From NCBI GenBank assembly GCA_019633425.1, contig WSUB01000046.1, positions 1 to 64,000 of the forward strand: 64,000 bases of DNA, given 5' to 3'. Shown piece by piece: positions 47,284 through 59,022 of this stretch; within the stretch, counting starts at the first letter, position 1; the number at the start of each line of letters is the position of its first letter. This stretch comes from Tulasnella sp. 424. Its lineage: Eukaryota > Basidiomycota > Agaricomycetes > Cantharellales > Tulasnellaceae. The position numbers and the translations under genes are program-made. Under the pieces are notes generated by a model that was not told the origin of the DNA, did not search any database, and saw nothing but the letters and a program-made list of their open reading frames with translations.

Positions 47284-48841
47284 ATGGCGCCCATTCTCGC
47301 TTTGCCTCAAGAGACTATCTTAGAGATAGCCAAAGCTCTCGACATAAAGGAAGCTTTAGCCCTGATATCCGTGAGCTCACCGCTTCTGCAAAATATACAC
47401 CCGCTAATCGTGATGACTTGCTCAGACTTGCAAAGCTCTCCATGCGATCGCACAAGCCCGACCATTCTGGGTGGACCAACTTCTCCGCCTATGTGAAGCT
47501 TCCGCCCATTGATACCTCATAATTTTGCATCTCTTTCCGTTGAAGATCTTCGAGCTATGGCCACAACACCATATCGGTTCGAGCAAACCGTCATGCAGGG
47601 CAAGCTCCGAGAGATACCATCAGTCCGCCTGAAACGTGACCCCTTTACGGAATTCCTGAATGCGGTAATTGTTCCCGGGGGCCGTTGGATTGTCACCGCC
47701 AACATGAACCTAGTCCGGGACGGCCCAGGCTTGTCGTTCGTTCGGCTTTGGCGTCTTGTCCCCGAATCTAGTCCCCAGGATGCGTTCCCTTGCATCGCAA
47801 GCAAACAGATGCCCACCGGGTACCGTCCCATGGAAATGTACGTCACTGCTGGCGAAGGACCTCTCGACCTATTGGTCCTTGTCAATTCCTTCAAACCAGG
47901 GTTCTGGGAACAAGGCTGGTAGGTTGTTCGAGGTTTCCCGCACCAACTCATCTTTGAACTCACATCTGCCCAGCTATATACAAGTTCTCAATATAAATTT
48001 AGCGGCCGAAGAGCCAGAATTTGTTGTTCTGGCGGAAATGAAGCCGGGGATATCCTGCGGCGTTCGGTTTCAAGGTGACAGCGTCGTTGGCGATCTCCAG
48101 CCTGAGGGTGAACAGCGCGAGTTCCTGATATGGGACTGGAAGACTGGAGAGCAGAACCCTACCGAGTCCAGGAGATCGCGGAAGTGTAAGTGATGGTTTT
48201 TGTTTTTCCGCCTCTCCACGGATCATTCCGACTTATTTTTGATCTCACAGCACTGGTTTATTGCCGCTTCGGAAAGAGCGTGCACTATATGGGACGCCGT
48301 GGATGAATGCATCGAGGTGCATTGGTCAGACCCACATTTAGGACATGACCAAGTGGAAAGACACCTTCCACCGCCTCCTGACGATGATCAGGAATCAGAC
48401 GAAGGGCGCGAATGCGTTAGGCCGATCCTTTGCGAGTTTCGGGACCGTTCTGGAGACCGCTTTCAAACCGCTCTAGCGCGTCTACCACTGGAGACAGTGT
48501 GGGCGAAAATCGAAGATTGTGGGGAAGGTCGTATTTCGTTCTTGAGGTATCGAATTCGAAGGAATTTGGGTTCCGACGAGTGGGGTCCTCGCGAGCTCCA
48601 GGACCCTCTCTCGGAGCTCGTGATGACCGCCAGCGGTCATTTGCTTACTACATCATCGTCAGGTCTGCTGAGAACCTATCGTACGGAAGACTGTGAAAGT
48701 TTAACGAACCTGGGAGAGAGTGTTTCATACTATCCTTTCGCTGGCGACGACAGAGATCGATATCCTTTTGTTTGCCCATTTAGCGGTATATTAGGCAGTA
48801 TTAGTGTATATGGGGACCTACATCTTTGGCAACAGAAATAG
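47284..48841 (+). pseudogene. F-box protein, array copy B, two frameshifts
   Basis: Homologous exons are 47284-47370, 47426-47918, 47974-48185 and 48251-48841. In exon 2 one base is missing where copies A and C read GAAATCTTCC and GAACTCTTCC; here it is GAAGCTTCC (about 47500), so translation ends at a TGA 15 bases on. In exon 3, GAGAGAGC of the paralogues is shortened by two bases to GAGAGC (about 48148). The remaining sequence, including LIYxxDCES-type TYRTEDCESLTNLGESV in exon 4, is well preserved, so inactivation looks recent. A short F-box-only peptide of about 55 residues could still be made. Confidence 0.78.
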
Positions 48842-49348
48842 AAAGTTGTCGTCGGCGTGTTTATTAAGCCACGTAGCGGCGATTGAAAAGGGTTTCTGTT
48901 TTGTTCCAGTCGTTGCAGAGCATATGCTATCATTTTGGGCGTCTCTGGCGCCCTCCCCCCCCCCCCCCCAAAAAAAGGAAGAAGAAAGCAAGTAAAATAC
49001 CTATTGCATGTAGTCTCGGGAGATATCCGACAGGCAAAAGAATAGTTGCCTTCATGAGACTTGGCGCGCAAAAGCCAAAACTTGCATTTCGGTGGAAGCC
49101 GAAGGTTTGCGCTGACACAACCGGACCCGTATGGTCCAGCATCCATCCTCAGCCCCGCTAATCCTCCCACGCACGGCCTAAGCCCGATATCATGATGAGA
49201 TTGTGGCCATTGGCTCACGGATGTTACCCCATTAGCTCCGGAGCAGGCTTGAGGTGTGAATCTAGCGTGGCAGTTCCTTTTATGGGTGTTGATGTCAGTT
49301 TGTTCGTCTTGCACCGAGCGGCCAGGGTTTCTCTTCTTCCCACTCTTC

Positions 49349-50911
49349 ATGGCACACATTCTCGCTTTGCCTCAAGAGATTATCTTAGAGATAGCCAAAG
49401 CTCTCGACATAAAGGAAGCATTAGCCTTGATATCCGTGAGCTCACCGCTTCCGCAAGGTCTACGCCCGCTAATCGGGATGTTGACCAGACTTGCAAAGCT
49501 CTCCATGCAATCACGCAAGCTCGACCGTTCTGGCTGGACCAACTTCGCCGCCTATATGAACTCTTCCACCCATTGATCTCTCGAGATTTTGCATCTCTTT
49601 CCATTGAAGATCTTCGAGCTATGGCCACAAGACCATATCGGTTTGAGCAAACCGTCATGCAGGGCAAGCTACGGCAGGTACCACCAGTCCGCCTGAAACA
49701 CAACCTCGATACGGAATTCCTGGATGCAAAAATCGTTCCCGGTGGCCGTTGGATTGTCACTGCGAACATAGACCGGGGCGGCCCCCTCGTGGCGTTCGTT
49801 CGGCTTTGGCGTCTTGTCCCCGAATCTAGCCCCCAGGATGCGCTCCCTTGCATCGCAAGCAAACAGCTGCACATCGGGTACTGTCCCTTAGAAATGTTTG
49901 TTACTGCTGGCGAAGGATCTCTCGACCTACTGGTCCTCGTCAATTCCCTCGACACGGCGTCCTTGAGTCGCTGGTAAGTTGTTTGAGTTTTCCCGTACCA
50001 ACTCATCTTTGAACCAACCTCTGCCCAGCTATATACATGCTCTCAAGATAGATTTGGCGGCTGAAGAGCCGCAATTTGTTATTCTGGCGGAAATGAAGCT
50101 GGAGAAGTACTGCAGCTGCATTCGGCTTCAAGGTGACAGCGTCGTTGCCGACCTCGGAGTTCTTCATGCGGACGAATCGCGCGAGTTCCTGCTATGGGAC
50201 TGGAAGACTGGAGAGAGCCGAACCCTACCGAGTCCAGGAGCCCGCGGAGGTGTAAGTGGTGGTTTTTATTTTTTTGCACTTTTTTCCCCCTCTCCGCGGA
50301 CTATTCCGACCTATTTTTTGATCTCACAGTACTGGCCATGGTTTGTTGCCGCTTCGGAAAGAGCGTGCGCTATATGGGGCGCCGTGGATCGATGCATCGA
50401 GGTGCATTGGTCAGACCCACCTTTGGGACGCGACCGGGTGGAAAGACACCTTCCACCGCCTTCCGACGACGATCAGGAATCAAACGAATGGCAAGAATGT
50501 TTTGGGCCGATCGTTCGCGAGTTGCGAGATCATTCCGGAGATCGCTTTCAAATCGCTCTAGCGCATCTACCACGGGAGACAGTCCGGGCGAAAATCGAAG
50601 ATTGCGGGGAAGGTCGTATTTCATTCTCGATGTATCGAAGGAATCTGGGTTCTAACGACGACATTCCCTCGGAGCTCGTGATGACCGCTAGCAGTCACCT
50701 GCTTGCCATATCGCCGTCAGGTCTGCTGACAATCTATCGCACGGAAGACTGTGAAAGTTTGATGAACCTGGGAGAGAGTGTTTCATGCCATCCTTTCGCT
50801 GGCGTCGACATCTATTCAAGGTGGTCATATCACCCTTTCATTTGCCCATTTAGCGGTATAGTAGGCAGTATTAGTGTAGATGGGGACTTCCATATTTGGC
50901 AACAGAAATAG
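49349..50911 (+). CDS. F-box protein, array copy C
   Basis: Exons 49349-49435, 49489-49973, 50029-50251 and 50330-50911 sum to 1377 bases, 458 residues, no stops. F-box halves are LALPQEIILEIAKALDIKEA and TCKALHAITQARPFWLDQL. The propeller-like part holds VAFVRLWRLVPESS, EFLLWDWKTGESR and FHIWQQK at the end. Intron 3 (78 bases, T-rich) happens to be free of stops and a multiple of three, so its retention would add 26 residues rather than break the frame. The start was chosen by alignment with the paralogues, directly after the shared CCTCTTCCC-type leader. Confidence 0.82.
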
Positions 50912-51399
50912 AAAGGTCCCGTTGGTGTGTCTATTAAGCCATGTAAGGCAATTAAGAAGGTTTTCCGGTCGTTGCAGAGCATATGCTATCGTTCTAGGCG
51001 ACTCCGCCCCGCCTCCAAAAACGAAAAAAGGAAGAAAGTAAGTAAAAATACTTATGGCACGTAGTCTCAGGGGATATTCGATAGCCAACAGAATGGTCGC
51101 CTTCATGAGACTTGGCGCGCAAAAGCCAAAACCTTGCATTTCGGTGGAAGCCGAAGACATAACCCGACGGATTGGCAAGGTTTGTTTGACCTGTTCCGTA
51201 TTGTCCGGCGGCCTACTCCTCCACGTATGACCTAAGCCCGATATCATGATGGGATCGTGTGGCCATTTGGCTCACGGATGTAAGCCCGTTAGTTCCAGAG
51301 CAGGGGCTGACGTATGAACCTACCGTATACAGGTGTTGATGCCAGTTTGTTCGTCTTGCACTAGTCGTAACGTTGAGGTTTCTCACTACGCTCTGCTTC

Positions 51400-52950
51400 A
51401 TGGCGCCCATTCTCGCTTTGCCTCAAGAGATTATCTTAGAGATAGCCAAAGCTCTCGACCTAAAGGAAGCATTAGCACTAATATCCGTGAGCTCACCGCT
51501 TCCGCAAGCTTTACACCCGCTAATCGGGGTGTTGACCAGACTTGCAAAGCTCTCCATGCGGTCACACAAGCTCGACCGTTCTGGCTGGACCAACTTCGCC
51601 GCCTATACGAACTTTTCCACCCATTGATACATCAAGATTTGGCATCTCTTTCCGTTGAAGATCTTCGAGTTATGACCACAACACCATATCGGTTTGAGCA
51701 AACTGTCATGCAGGGCAAGCTCCGGGAGGTACCACCAGTCCGCCTGAGACACGCCCTCGTTACGGAGTTCCTAGATGCGAAAATTGTCCCCGGTGGCCGT
51801 TGGATTGTCACTGCGAACAGAGACTGGGACGACTTCCCCTCAGAAGACGTGCCGTTCGTTCGGCTTTGGCGTCTTGTCCCCGGATCTAGTCCGCATGATG
51901 CGTTCCCTTGCATCGCAAGCAAACAGCTGCACGTCGGATACCGTCCCACAGAGCTGTGCGTTACTACTGGTGAAGGATCTCTCGACCTATTGGTCCTTGT
52001 CAATTCCCTCAACACAGAGTCCTTGAGACGCTGGTAAGTTGTTCGAGTTTCCAGCACCAACTCATCTTTGAACTCACCTCTGCCAAGTTATATACAAGTT
52101 CTCAAGATAGATTTGGCGGCTGAGGAGCCGGAATTTGTTGTTCTGGCAGAAATGAAGCTGGAGATGCTCTGCAGCTGCATTCGGCTTCAAGGTGACAGCG
52201 TCGTTGGCGATCTCGATGTTCTTCATGGGGACGAACCGCGCGAGTTCCTGGTATGGGACTGGAAGACCGGAGAGAGCAGAACCCTACCGAGTCCAGGAAA
52301 TCGCGGAGGTGTAAGTGGTGGTCTTGGTTTTTCGCCTCTCCACAGGATATTCCGACTTATTTTTGATCTCACAGTACTGGTTTACTGCCGCTTCGGAAAG
52401 AGCGTGCGCTATATGGGACGCCGTGAATCAATGTATCGACGTACATTGGTCAGACCCACCTTTGGGACATGCCCGGGTGGAAAGACACCTTCCACCGCCT
52501 TCCAACGATGATCGGAAATCAACCGAATGGCAGGAATGTTTTGGGCCGATCGTTCGCGAGTTTCGGGATCGTTCTGGAGATCGCTTTCAGATCGCCCTAG
52601 CGCATCTACCACGGGAGACACTCCGAGCAAAAATCGAAGATTGCGGGGAGGGTCGTATTTCGTTCACGAGGTATCGAAGGAATCTGGGTTCCAACGACGA
52701 CATTCCCTCGGAGCTCGTGATGACCGCCAGCAGTCATTTGCTTGCCATGTCACCGTCAGGTCTGATGACAATATATCGCACGGAAGACTGTGGAAGTTTG
52801 ACGAACCTGGGAAAAAGTCTTTCATGCTATCCTTTCGCTGGCCTCGACATCTATTCAAGGTGGACATACCATCCTTTTGTTTGCCCATTTAGCGGTATAT
52901 TAGGTAGTATCAGTGCACATGGAGACTTCCATATCTGGGAACAGAAATAG
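51400..52950 (+). CDS. F-box protein, array copy D
   Basis: Exons 51400-51486, 51540-52033, 52088-52310 and 52375-52950 sum to 1380 bases, 459 residues. The F-box is LALPQEIILEIAKALDLKEA plus TCKALHAVTQARPFWLDQL. Exon 2 is nine bases longer than in A and C because of an acidic loop (RDWDDFPSEDVP) before FVRLWRL. The acceptor of exon 3 is AAG rather than CAG, still consistent with U2-type splicing. C-terminal residues FHIWEQK replace the WQQK of other copies. Intact. Confidence 0.82.
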
Positions 52951-53419
52951 AAAGATCCCGTTGATGTGTCTATTATGCCACGTAACGCGATTAAGAAGGT
53001 TTTCTGTTTTCCGCCGAGTCCATCCCCCTTCCAAAAACCCAAAAAAAAAAAGGAAGAAAGCAAGTAAAAATACCTATTGCACGTAGTCTCAGGAGATATC
53101 CGACAGCAAACAGAATAGTTGCCTTCATGAGACTTGGCGCGCAAAAGCCAAAACTTGCATTTCGGTGGAAGCCGAAGGTTTGCGCTGGCATAACCCGACC
53201 CGCATGGTCCAGCATCCATCCTCAGCCCCACTAATCCTCCACGCACGGCATAAGCCCGATATCATGATGGGATTGTGGCTATTGGCTCGCGGATGTTACC
53301 CCATTAGCTCCGGAGCAGGGCTAAGGTGTGAGCGTGGCGGTTCCTTTTACATATGGATGTTGATGTCAGTTTGTTCGTCTTCCACCGAGCGGCCAGGTTT
53401 CTCCTCTTCCCACTGCTTC

Positions 53420-54969
53420 ATGGCACACATTCTCGCTTTGCCTCAAGAGATTATCTCGGAGATAGCCAAAGCTCTCGACCTAAAGGAAGCTTTGGGCCTA
53501 ATATCCGTGAGCTCGCCGCTTCCGCAAGGTCTACGCCCGCTAATCGGGATGTTGACCAGACTTGCAAAGCTCTCCATGCGATCACACAAGCTCGATCGTT
53601 CTGGCTGGACCAACTTCGCAGCCTATATGAGCTGTTCCACCCATTGATCCCCCAAGATTTGGCATCTCTTTCCGTTGAAGATCTTCGGGCTGTGGTCACC
53701 ACGCCATATCGGTTCGAGCGAACCGTCATGAAGGGCCAGCTCAGGGAGGTACCACCAGTCCGCTTGAAACACGGCCTCGTTACGGAGTTCCTGGATGCAA
53801 AGATTGTTCCCAGTGGCCGTTGGATTGTCACTGCGAACAGAGACTGGGACGGCTCCCCCCCGGAAGACGCACCGTTCGTTCGGCTTTGGCGTCTTGTCCC
53901 CGAATCTAGTCCCCAGGATGCGTTCCCTTGCATCGCAAGCAAACAGCTGCACGTCGGGTACCGTCCCATAGAAATGTGCGTTACTTCTAGCGAAGAATCT
54001 CTCGACCTACTGGTCCTTGTCAATTCCCTCAACGAAGAGTCCTTGGGACAAGACGGGTAGGTTGTTCGAGTTCTCTCGTACAACCCCATCTTTGAACTCC
54101 CTCTGCCCAGCTATATACAAGTTCTCCAGATAGATTTAGCGGCTGAAGAGCCGGAATTTGTTGTTCTGGCTGAAACGAAGCTGGAGAGGTGCTTCAGCGG
54201 CATTCGGCTTCAAGGTGATAGCGTCGTGGGCAATCTTGTTGGTCTTTATAGCGACGAACCGAGCGAGTTCCTGGTATGGAACTGGAAGGTTGGAGAGAGC
54301 AGAACCCTGTCGAGTCCTGAAGAAGGCGAAAATGTAAATGATGGGGTTTTCGGCCTCTCCACGGACGATTCTGACTTATTTCATGATCCCACAGTACTGG
54401 TTTACAGCCGCTTCGGAACGAGCGTGCGCTCTATAGAACGCCGCGGATGAATGCATCGAGGTGCATTGGTCAGACCCACCTTTAGGACATAACCGGGTGG
54501 AAAGACACCTTCCACCGCCTTCTGACGATGACCAGGAATCAAACGAATGGCTGCGATCTATTGAGCCGATCGTTCGCAAATTTCGAGATCGTTCTGGAGA
54601 TCGCTTTCAAGCTGCTCTAGTGTATTTGTCACGGGAGACAGTCCGGATGGGAATCGAGGGTTGCGGAGAAGGTCGTATCTCATTTTCGAGGTATCGAAGG
54701 AATCTGGGTTCCAACGACTGTATTCCCTCGGAGCTGTGATGGCCGCCAGCAGTCATTTGCTTGCCATATCACCGTCAGGTCAGCTGACAGTCTATCGCAC
54801 GGAAGGCGGTGGAAGTCAGACGAATTTGGGAGAGAGTGTTTCATGCCATCCTTTCGCTGGCGTCGACATTCATTCAAGGTGGACGCATCGAGCTTTCGTT
54901 TGCCCATTTAGCGGGATAGTAGGCTGTATTGGTGTATATGGAGACTTCCATATCTGGCAACAGAAATAG
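53420..54969 (+). pseudogene. F-box protein, array copy E, nonsense plus frameshift
   Basis: Exons 53420-53506, 53560-54056 and 54111-54333 are in good order and correspond to copy D. In exon 4 (from 54395) the paralogues' GCTATATGGGAC reads GCTCTATAGAAC, giving TAG at 54434-54436. A second lesion follows at about 54736, where GAGCTCGTGATG has lost one base. The rest of exon 4 to 54969 is recognisable. The predicted truncated product has about 282 residues, keeping the F-box and half of the propeller-like region. It could act as a Skp1-binding fragment if translated, but nonsense-mediated decay is more likely. Confidence 0.8.
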
Positions 54970-55487
54970 AAAGATTCCGTTGGTGTGTCTATTAAGCCAC
55001 GTAAGGCGATTAAGAAGGTTTTCTGTTTGTTCCGGTCGTTGCAGCGCCGCCTCCGCCGAGTCCGTCCCCCCTTCCAAAAACCAAAAAAAGGAAGAAAGCA
55101 AGTAAAAATACCTATCGCACGTAGTCTCGGGAGATATTCGACAGTCAACAGAATAGTTGCCTTCATGAGACTTGGCGCGCAAAAGCCAAAACTTTGCATT
55201 TCGGTAGAAGCCGAAGGTTTGCGCTGACAGAAGCCGACTGATTGGCAAGTTTTGTTCGACCCGTTCCCGTATTGTCCAGCATCCAGCCTCAGCCCCGCTA
55301 CTCCTCCACGTATGACCTAAGCCCGATATCATGATGGGATTGTGTGTCCATCGGCTCGCGGATGTAAGCCCGTTAGCTGGGAGCAGGGCTAACGTGTGAA
55401 CCTCGCGTGGCAATTCCTTTTGTAGGTGTTGATGCCAGTTTGTTCGTCTTGCACCTGTCGCTGGAGTTTCTCACTATGCTCTGCTTC

Positions 55488-57061
55488 ATGGCGCCCATTC
55501 TTGCTTTGCCTCAAGAGATTATCTTAGAGATATCCAAAGCTCTCGACCTAAAAGAAGCTTTAGCCCTGATAACCGTGAGCTCACCGCTTCTGCAAGATAC
55601 ACACCTACTCATCATGATGTTGACCAGACTTGCAAAGCTCTCTACGCGATCGCAAAATCTCGACCGTTCTGGCTGGATCAACTTCGCCGCCTATATGAAC
55701 TCTTTCATCCATTGATTCCTCAAGATTTTGCATCGCTTTCCGTTGAAGATCTTCGAGCAATGGCCACCACGCCATATCGGTTCGAGCAGACCGTCATGAA
55801 GGGCAAGCTTCAGGAGGTACCACCAGTCCGCCTGAAACACAACCTCGTTACGGAATTTCTGGATGCAAAAATTGCTCCTGGTGGCCGTTGGATTGTCACT
55901 GTGAACAGAGAATGGGACGACCAGACGGAACTGCCGTTGGTTCGGCTTTGGCGCCTTGTCCCCGATTCTAGTCCCCAGGATGCGTTCCCTTGCATCGCAA
56001 GCAAACAGTTGCACGTCGGCTATCGTCCCATAGAATTGTGCGTTTCTGCTGGCGACAGATCTCTCGACCTATTGGTTCTTGTCAATTCCCTCAAACCAGG
56101 GTCCATGGAACAAGGGGGGTAAGTTGCTCGAGTTTTCCCATACCAAATCACCTTTAAAGTTACTTTTGCCCAGCTATCTACAAGTTCTTCGGATAGATTT
56201 GGCAGCTGAAAAGCCGGAATTTGTTCTTCTGGCGGAAGTGAAGCCGGAGAGATTCTGCAGCTGCATCCGGCTTCAAGGTGATAGCGTCGTTGCCACTCTT
56301 TATCTTCCCGGGGACGAACTATGCGAGCTTCTGGTATGGGACTGGAAGACTGGAGAGAGAAGAACCTTGCCGAGTCCAGGAGGCGGTGAAAATGTAAGTT
56401 CGAGGGTTTTCTGTTTCGCCTCTCTACTGTCCATTCCGACTTATTTTTGATCTCACAGTACTGGTTTACTGCCGCTTCGGAAAGAGCGTCTGCTCTCTGG
56501 AATGTTATGGAGAAATGCATCGAGGTGCATTGGTCAGACCCACCTTTGGGACGTGACCAGGTGGAAAGACACCTTCCACCGCCTTCTGACGATGATCAGG
56601 AATCAAACGAATGGCAGGAATCCATTCTTCCGATTGTTCGCGAATTTCGGGATCGTTCGGGAGAGCGCTTTCAAATCGCTCTGGCGCATCTGCCACGGGA
56701 GACAGTACGGGCAAAAATTGAAGATTGCGGGGAAGGTCGTATTTCGTTCTCGAGGTATCGAAGGAATCAGGGTTCCAACAATCACTCCAACCCCTTTGTG
56801 GCCGACTGTGACATCCCCTCGGAGCTCGTGATGACCGCCAGCGGTCATTTGCTTGCCATATCATTGTCAGGTCTGCTGACGATCTATCACACGGAAGACT
56901 GTGAAAGCCAGACGAACCTGGGAGAGTGTGTTTCATGCCATCCTTTCGCTGGCGCCTACGTGGAGTCAAAGTGGACGCGTTATCCCTTCGTTTGCCCATT
57001 TAGCGGTATAGTAGGCAGTATTAGTGGAAGTGGAGACTTCTATATTTGGCAACAGAAATAA
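55488..57061 (+). CDS. F-box protein, array copy F
   Basis: Exons 55488-55574, 55628-56118, 56174-56393 and 56459-57061 sum to 1401 bases, 466 residues. The F-box is LALPQEIILEISKALDLKEA plus TCKALYAIAKSRPFWLDQL. Exon 4 is longer than in the other A-F copies because of an added loop (SNNHSNPFVADCD) between RYRRNQG and IPSELVMT. The corresponding loop in copy G is also extended. WD-like ends FLVWDWKTGE-type (LLVWDWKTGER) and FYIWQQK are present. Intact. Confidence 0.82.
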
Positions 57062-57407
57062 AAAGATCCCATCGACGTGTCTATTAAGCCACGTAATAGG
57101 GATTGAGTACGGACGTCGAATGCTTTCTGCTTTTTTCCGGTCAATGTAGAGTGTATATTATCGTCTTCGGCCCCCCGCCCCCGAGGAAAAATGAAAGAAA
57201 GGTTTTTTAATAATAATAAATAAATGGTCCCGTAGTTTGCGGAGATATCCGACAACCAATGCCTTCGTGAGACTTGTTGCGCAAAGCCAAAACTAGTCCT
57301 AGTGAAGCCGAAGGTTGGTGCTGACATAAGCCGATGGATTGGCAAGGTTTGTTCGGTCTGTTCCGTGTTGTCCAGCAACCAGTCTCAAGCAGCGCGACTC
57401 CTCCACA

Positions 57408-59022
57408 ATGCCCTCCATCACAAATCTGCCCAAGGAACTTGTTCTCGAAATAACGAGGTTATCCAGCCTGAAAGATGCAATAAATCTATTGCGTGTAAGT
57501 TCTTCAATAACTCGAGATCAATAGCCGACTTGCTCACTGCTCATCCCGACGCAAAAACCAGACTTGCCAAACCCTCTACGAGATCATTGACGTTCGGCCA
57601 TTTTGGACGGATCAACTTCGATCTCTGTACTGGCTGTTTCAGCCTCTACTACCCATCCAACTAAATTCTCTGCCTGTCCCGGAGCTCCGGAAAATGGCAA
57701 CAAAGCCGTATGGCTTTGAACGAGCCGTCCTCAAGCGGAAGCTTCGTACCGTGTCACCTCTCCACTTGAAACCCGACTTGTTTGGAGAGTTTGAAGACGT
57801 CAAAATAGTCTCAGGAGGACAGTGGCTCGTCACATTGAGCGTAGAATGTGACAGGGACCCAAAATCCAATTCGTCTGTACAACCGTTCGTGCGGCTTTGG
57901 CGGATATCCCCTCCTGTCCAGAAGAATTTCGACTGCGTCGCAGCAATGAAACTACCGGTTTATTTTGCTCCCCTTGAATTATGTTTACAGCCTGGCGATG
58001 CGCCCTTAGATTTGTTGGTTTTTGTCAATACTTTCAGCACGACAGACCCCGAGAACGGAAGGTGCGTTGTACTGGATTTTCCCGAGTCCTCGAGTCATAC
58101 CTTTCCTGATCCTCGTTGATGCTTCAGCTATCTTCATGTTCTCCGAATAAGCTTAGCAGCCAAAGAACCAGAAATATCCTTTCTTGCGGAATTGAAGACT
58201 GACCGGTTTTGCAGTGGCATGAGCTTGCAATGCGGCAATCTCGTGGCAACAGTCTATGTGCCAGGAGCGGAGCACGTGAAGGCATTTATGTGGAATTGGC
58301 AAAATGGGGAGAAACTGGAAGTGTTAAGCCGGGAGCGAGGTGGAACGGTAAGCAAGTTAGTCTTCCATACTAAGATGATGGTTAACTAAATCGTGCTCCT
58401 CCTCTAGTCCTGGTTTCTCGTAGTGTCGGAGATTCTACACGTGATATGGAACGCGGACAGCCGCTCCATAGGCGTACATTGGTCTCCCAAGTCTGACCGT
58501 CCGGGTGAAGGGGATCGCCACTTTCCTGGCCTGTCCGACACACTTCCAAACCCTCCGCAAGGCGTTCAAGCTATTTTGCCAGTCCTGAATGAGTGCCGAA
58601 GATCTTCTGGGGATCCGTTGCAAGTCGCCCTTACCCATTTAGAAGAAGAAACCCTCCGGGTGGATATCGAAAATTTGGGAGTGGGTGGGGTATCGTTCAC
58701 GAGATATCCAAAAGACAACACATACATGCAAGATCCAAGAGATCCTTCCGATCCTTTTGGAAACGAGTTTGAGGCACCCTCGGATTTTATCCAGACCGTC
58801 GGTGGCCACTTGGTCGACATGTCGTCTTCAGGCCGCGTAACGGTGTACTTTACGACCGATACGAAGGAACATACGAAAATTGGGGAGAGCATTTCGTATC
58901 TGGCTTTCACTGATTTCAACGATAGGGCATCTGAAAAGCACTTCCCTTTTATCTGTCCTTTCAGCGGTGTTATAGGCAGCGTCAGCCAGAGCGGTGACTT
59001 TTACATCTGGAGGACAAAATAG
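57408..59022 (+). CDS. F-box protein, array copy G (divergent)
   Basis: Exons 57408-57494, 57562-58061, 58128-58347 and 58408-59022 sum to 1422 bases, 473 residues. Exon 1 is again 87 bases (NLPKELVLEITRLSSLKDAI), followed by TCQTLYEIIDVRPFWTDQL. Intron positions and phases equal those of A-F, but only about half of the residues are shared, so this is the oldest branch of the array or its founder. The same strand ends are seen: FVRLWRISPP, FMWNWQNGEK and, at the C-terminus, FYIWRTK. Loops before FVRLW (VECDRDPKSNSSVQP) and in exon 4 (TYMQDPRDPSDPFGNEF) are the longest of the family. Intact. Confidence 0.82.

Larger units (their letters stand above)
46979..57325. repeat. Conserved intergenic blocks of the F-box array
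   Basis: Each interval carries a block centred on CATGAGACTTGGCGCGCAAAA followed by CATTTCGGTGGAAGCCGAAG and TTTGCGCTGACA-like sequence. Blocks lie at about 46979-47045, 49053-49117, 51102-51157, 53126-53188, 55162-55228 and 57266-57327. The positions show that the repeat unit of about 2.05 kb is gene plus intergenic DNA, as expected for unequal crossing over. The blocks sit 170-300 bases before each ATG and may include promoter elements. No such block precedes copy A. Confidence 0.7.

Noticed and set aside
45289..57000. Long minus-strand frames opposite the F-box genes
   Set aside because: They recur in every copy because they are complements of the conserved coding exons. They have no start context and no family resemblance.
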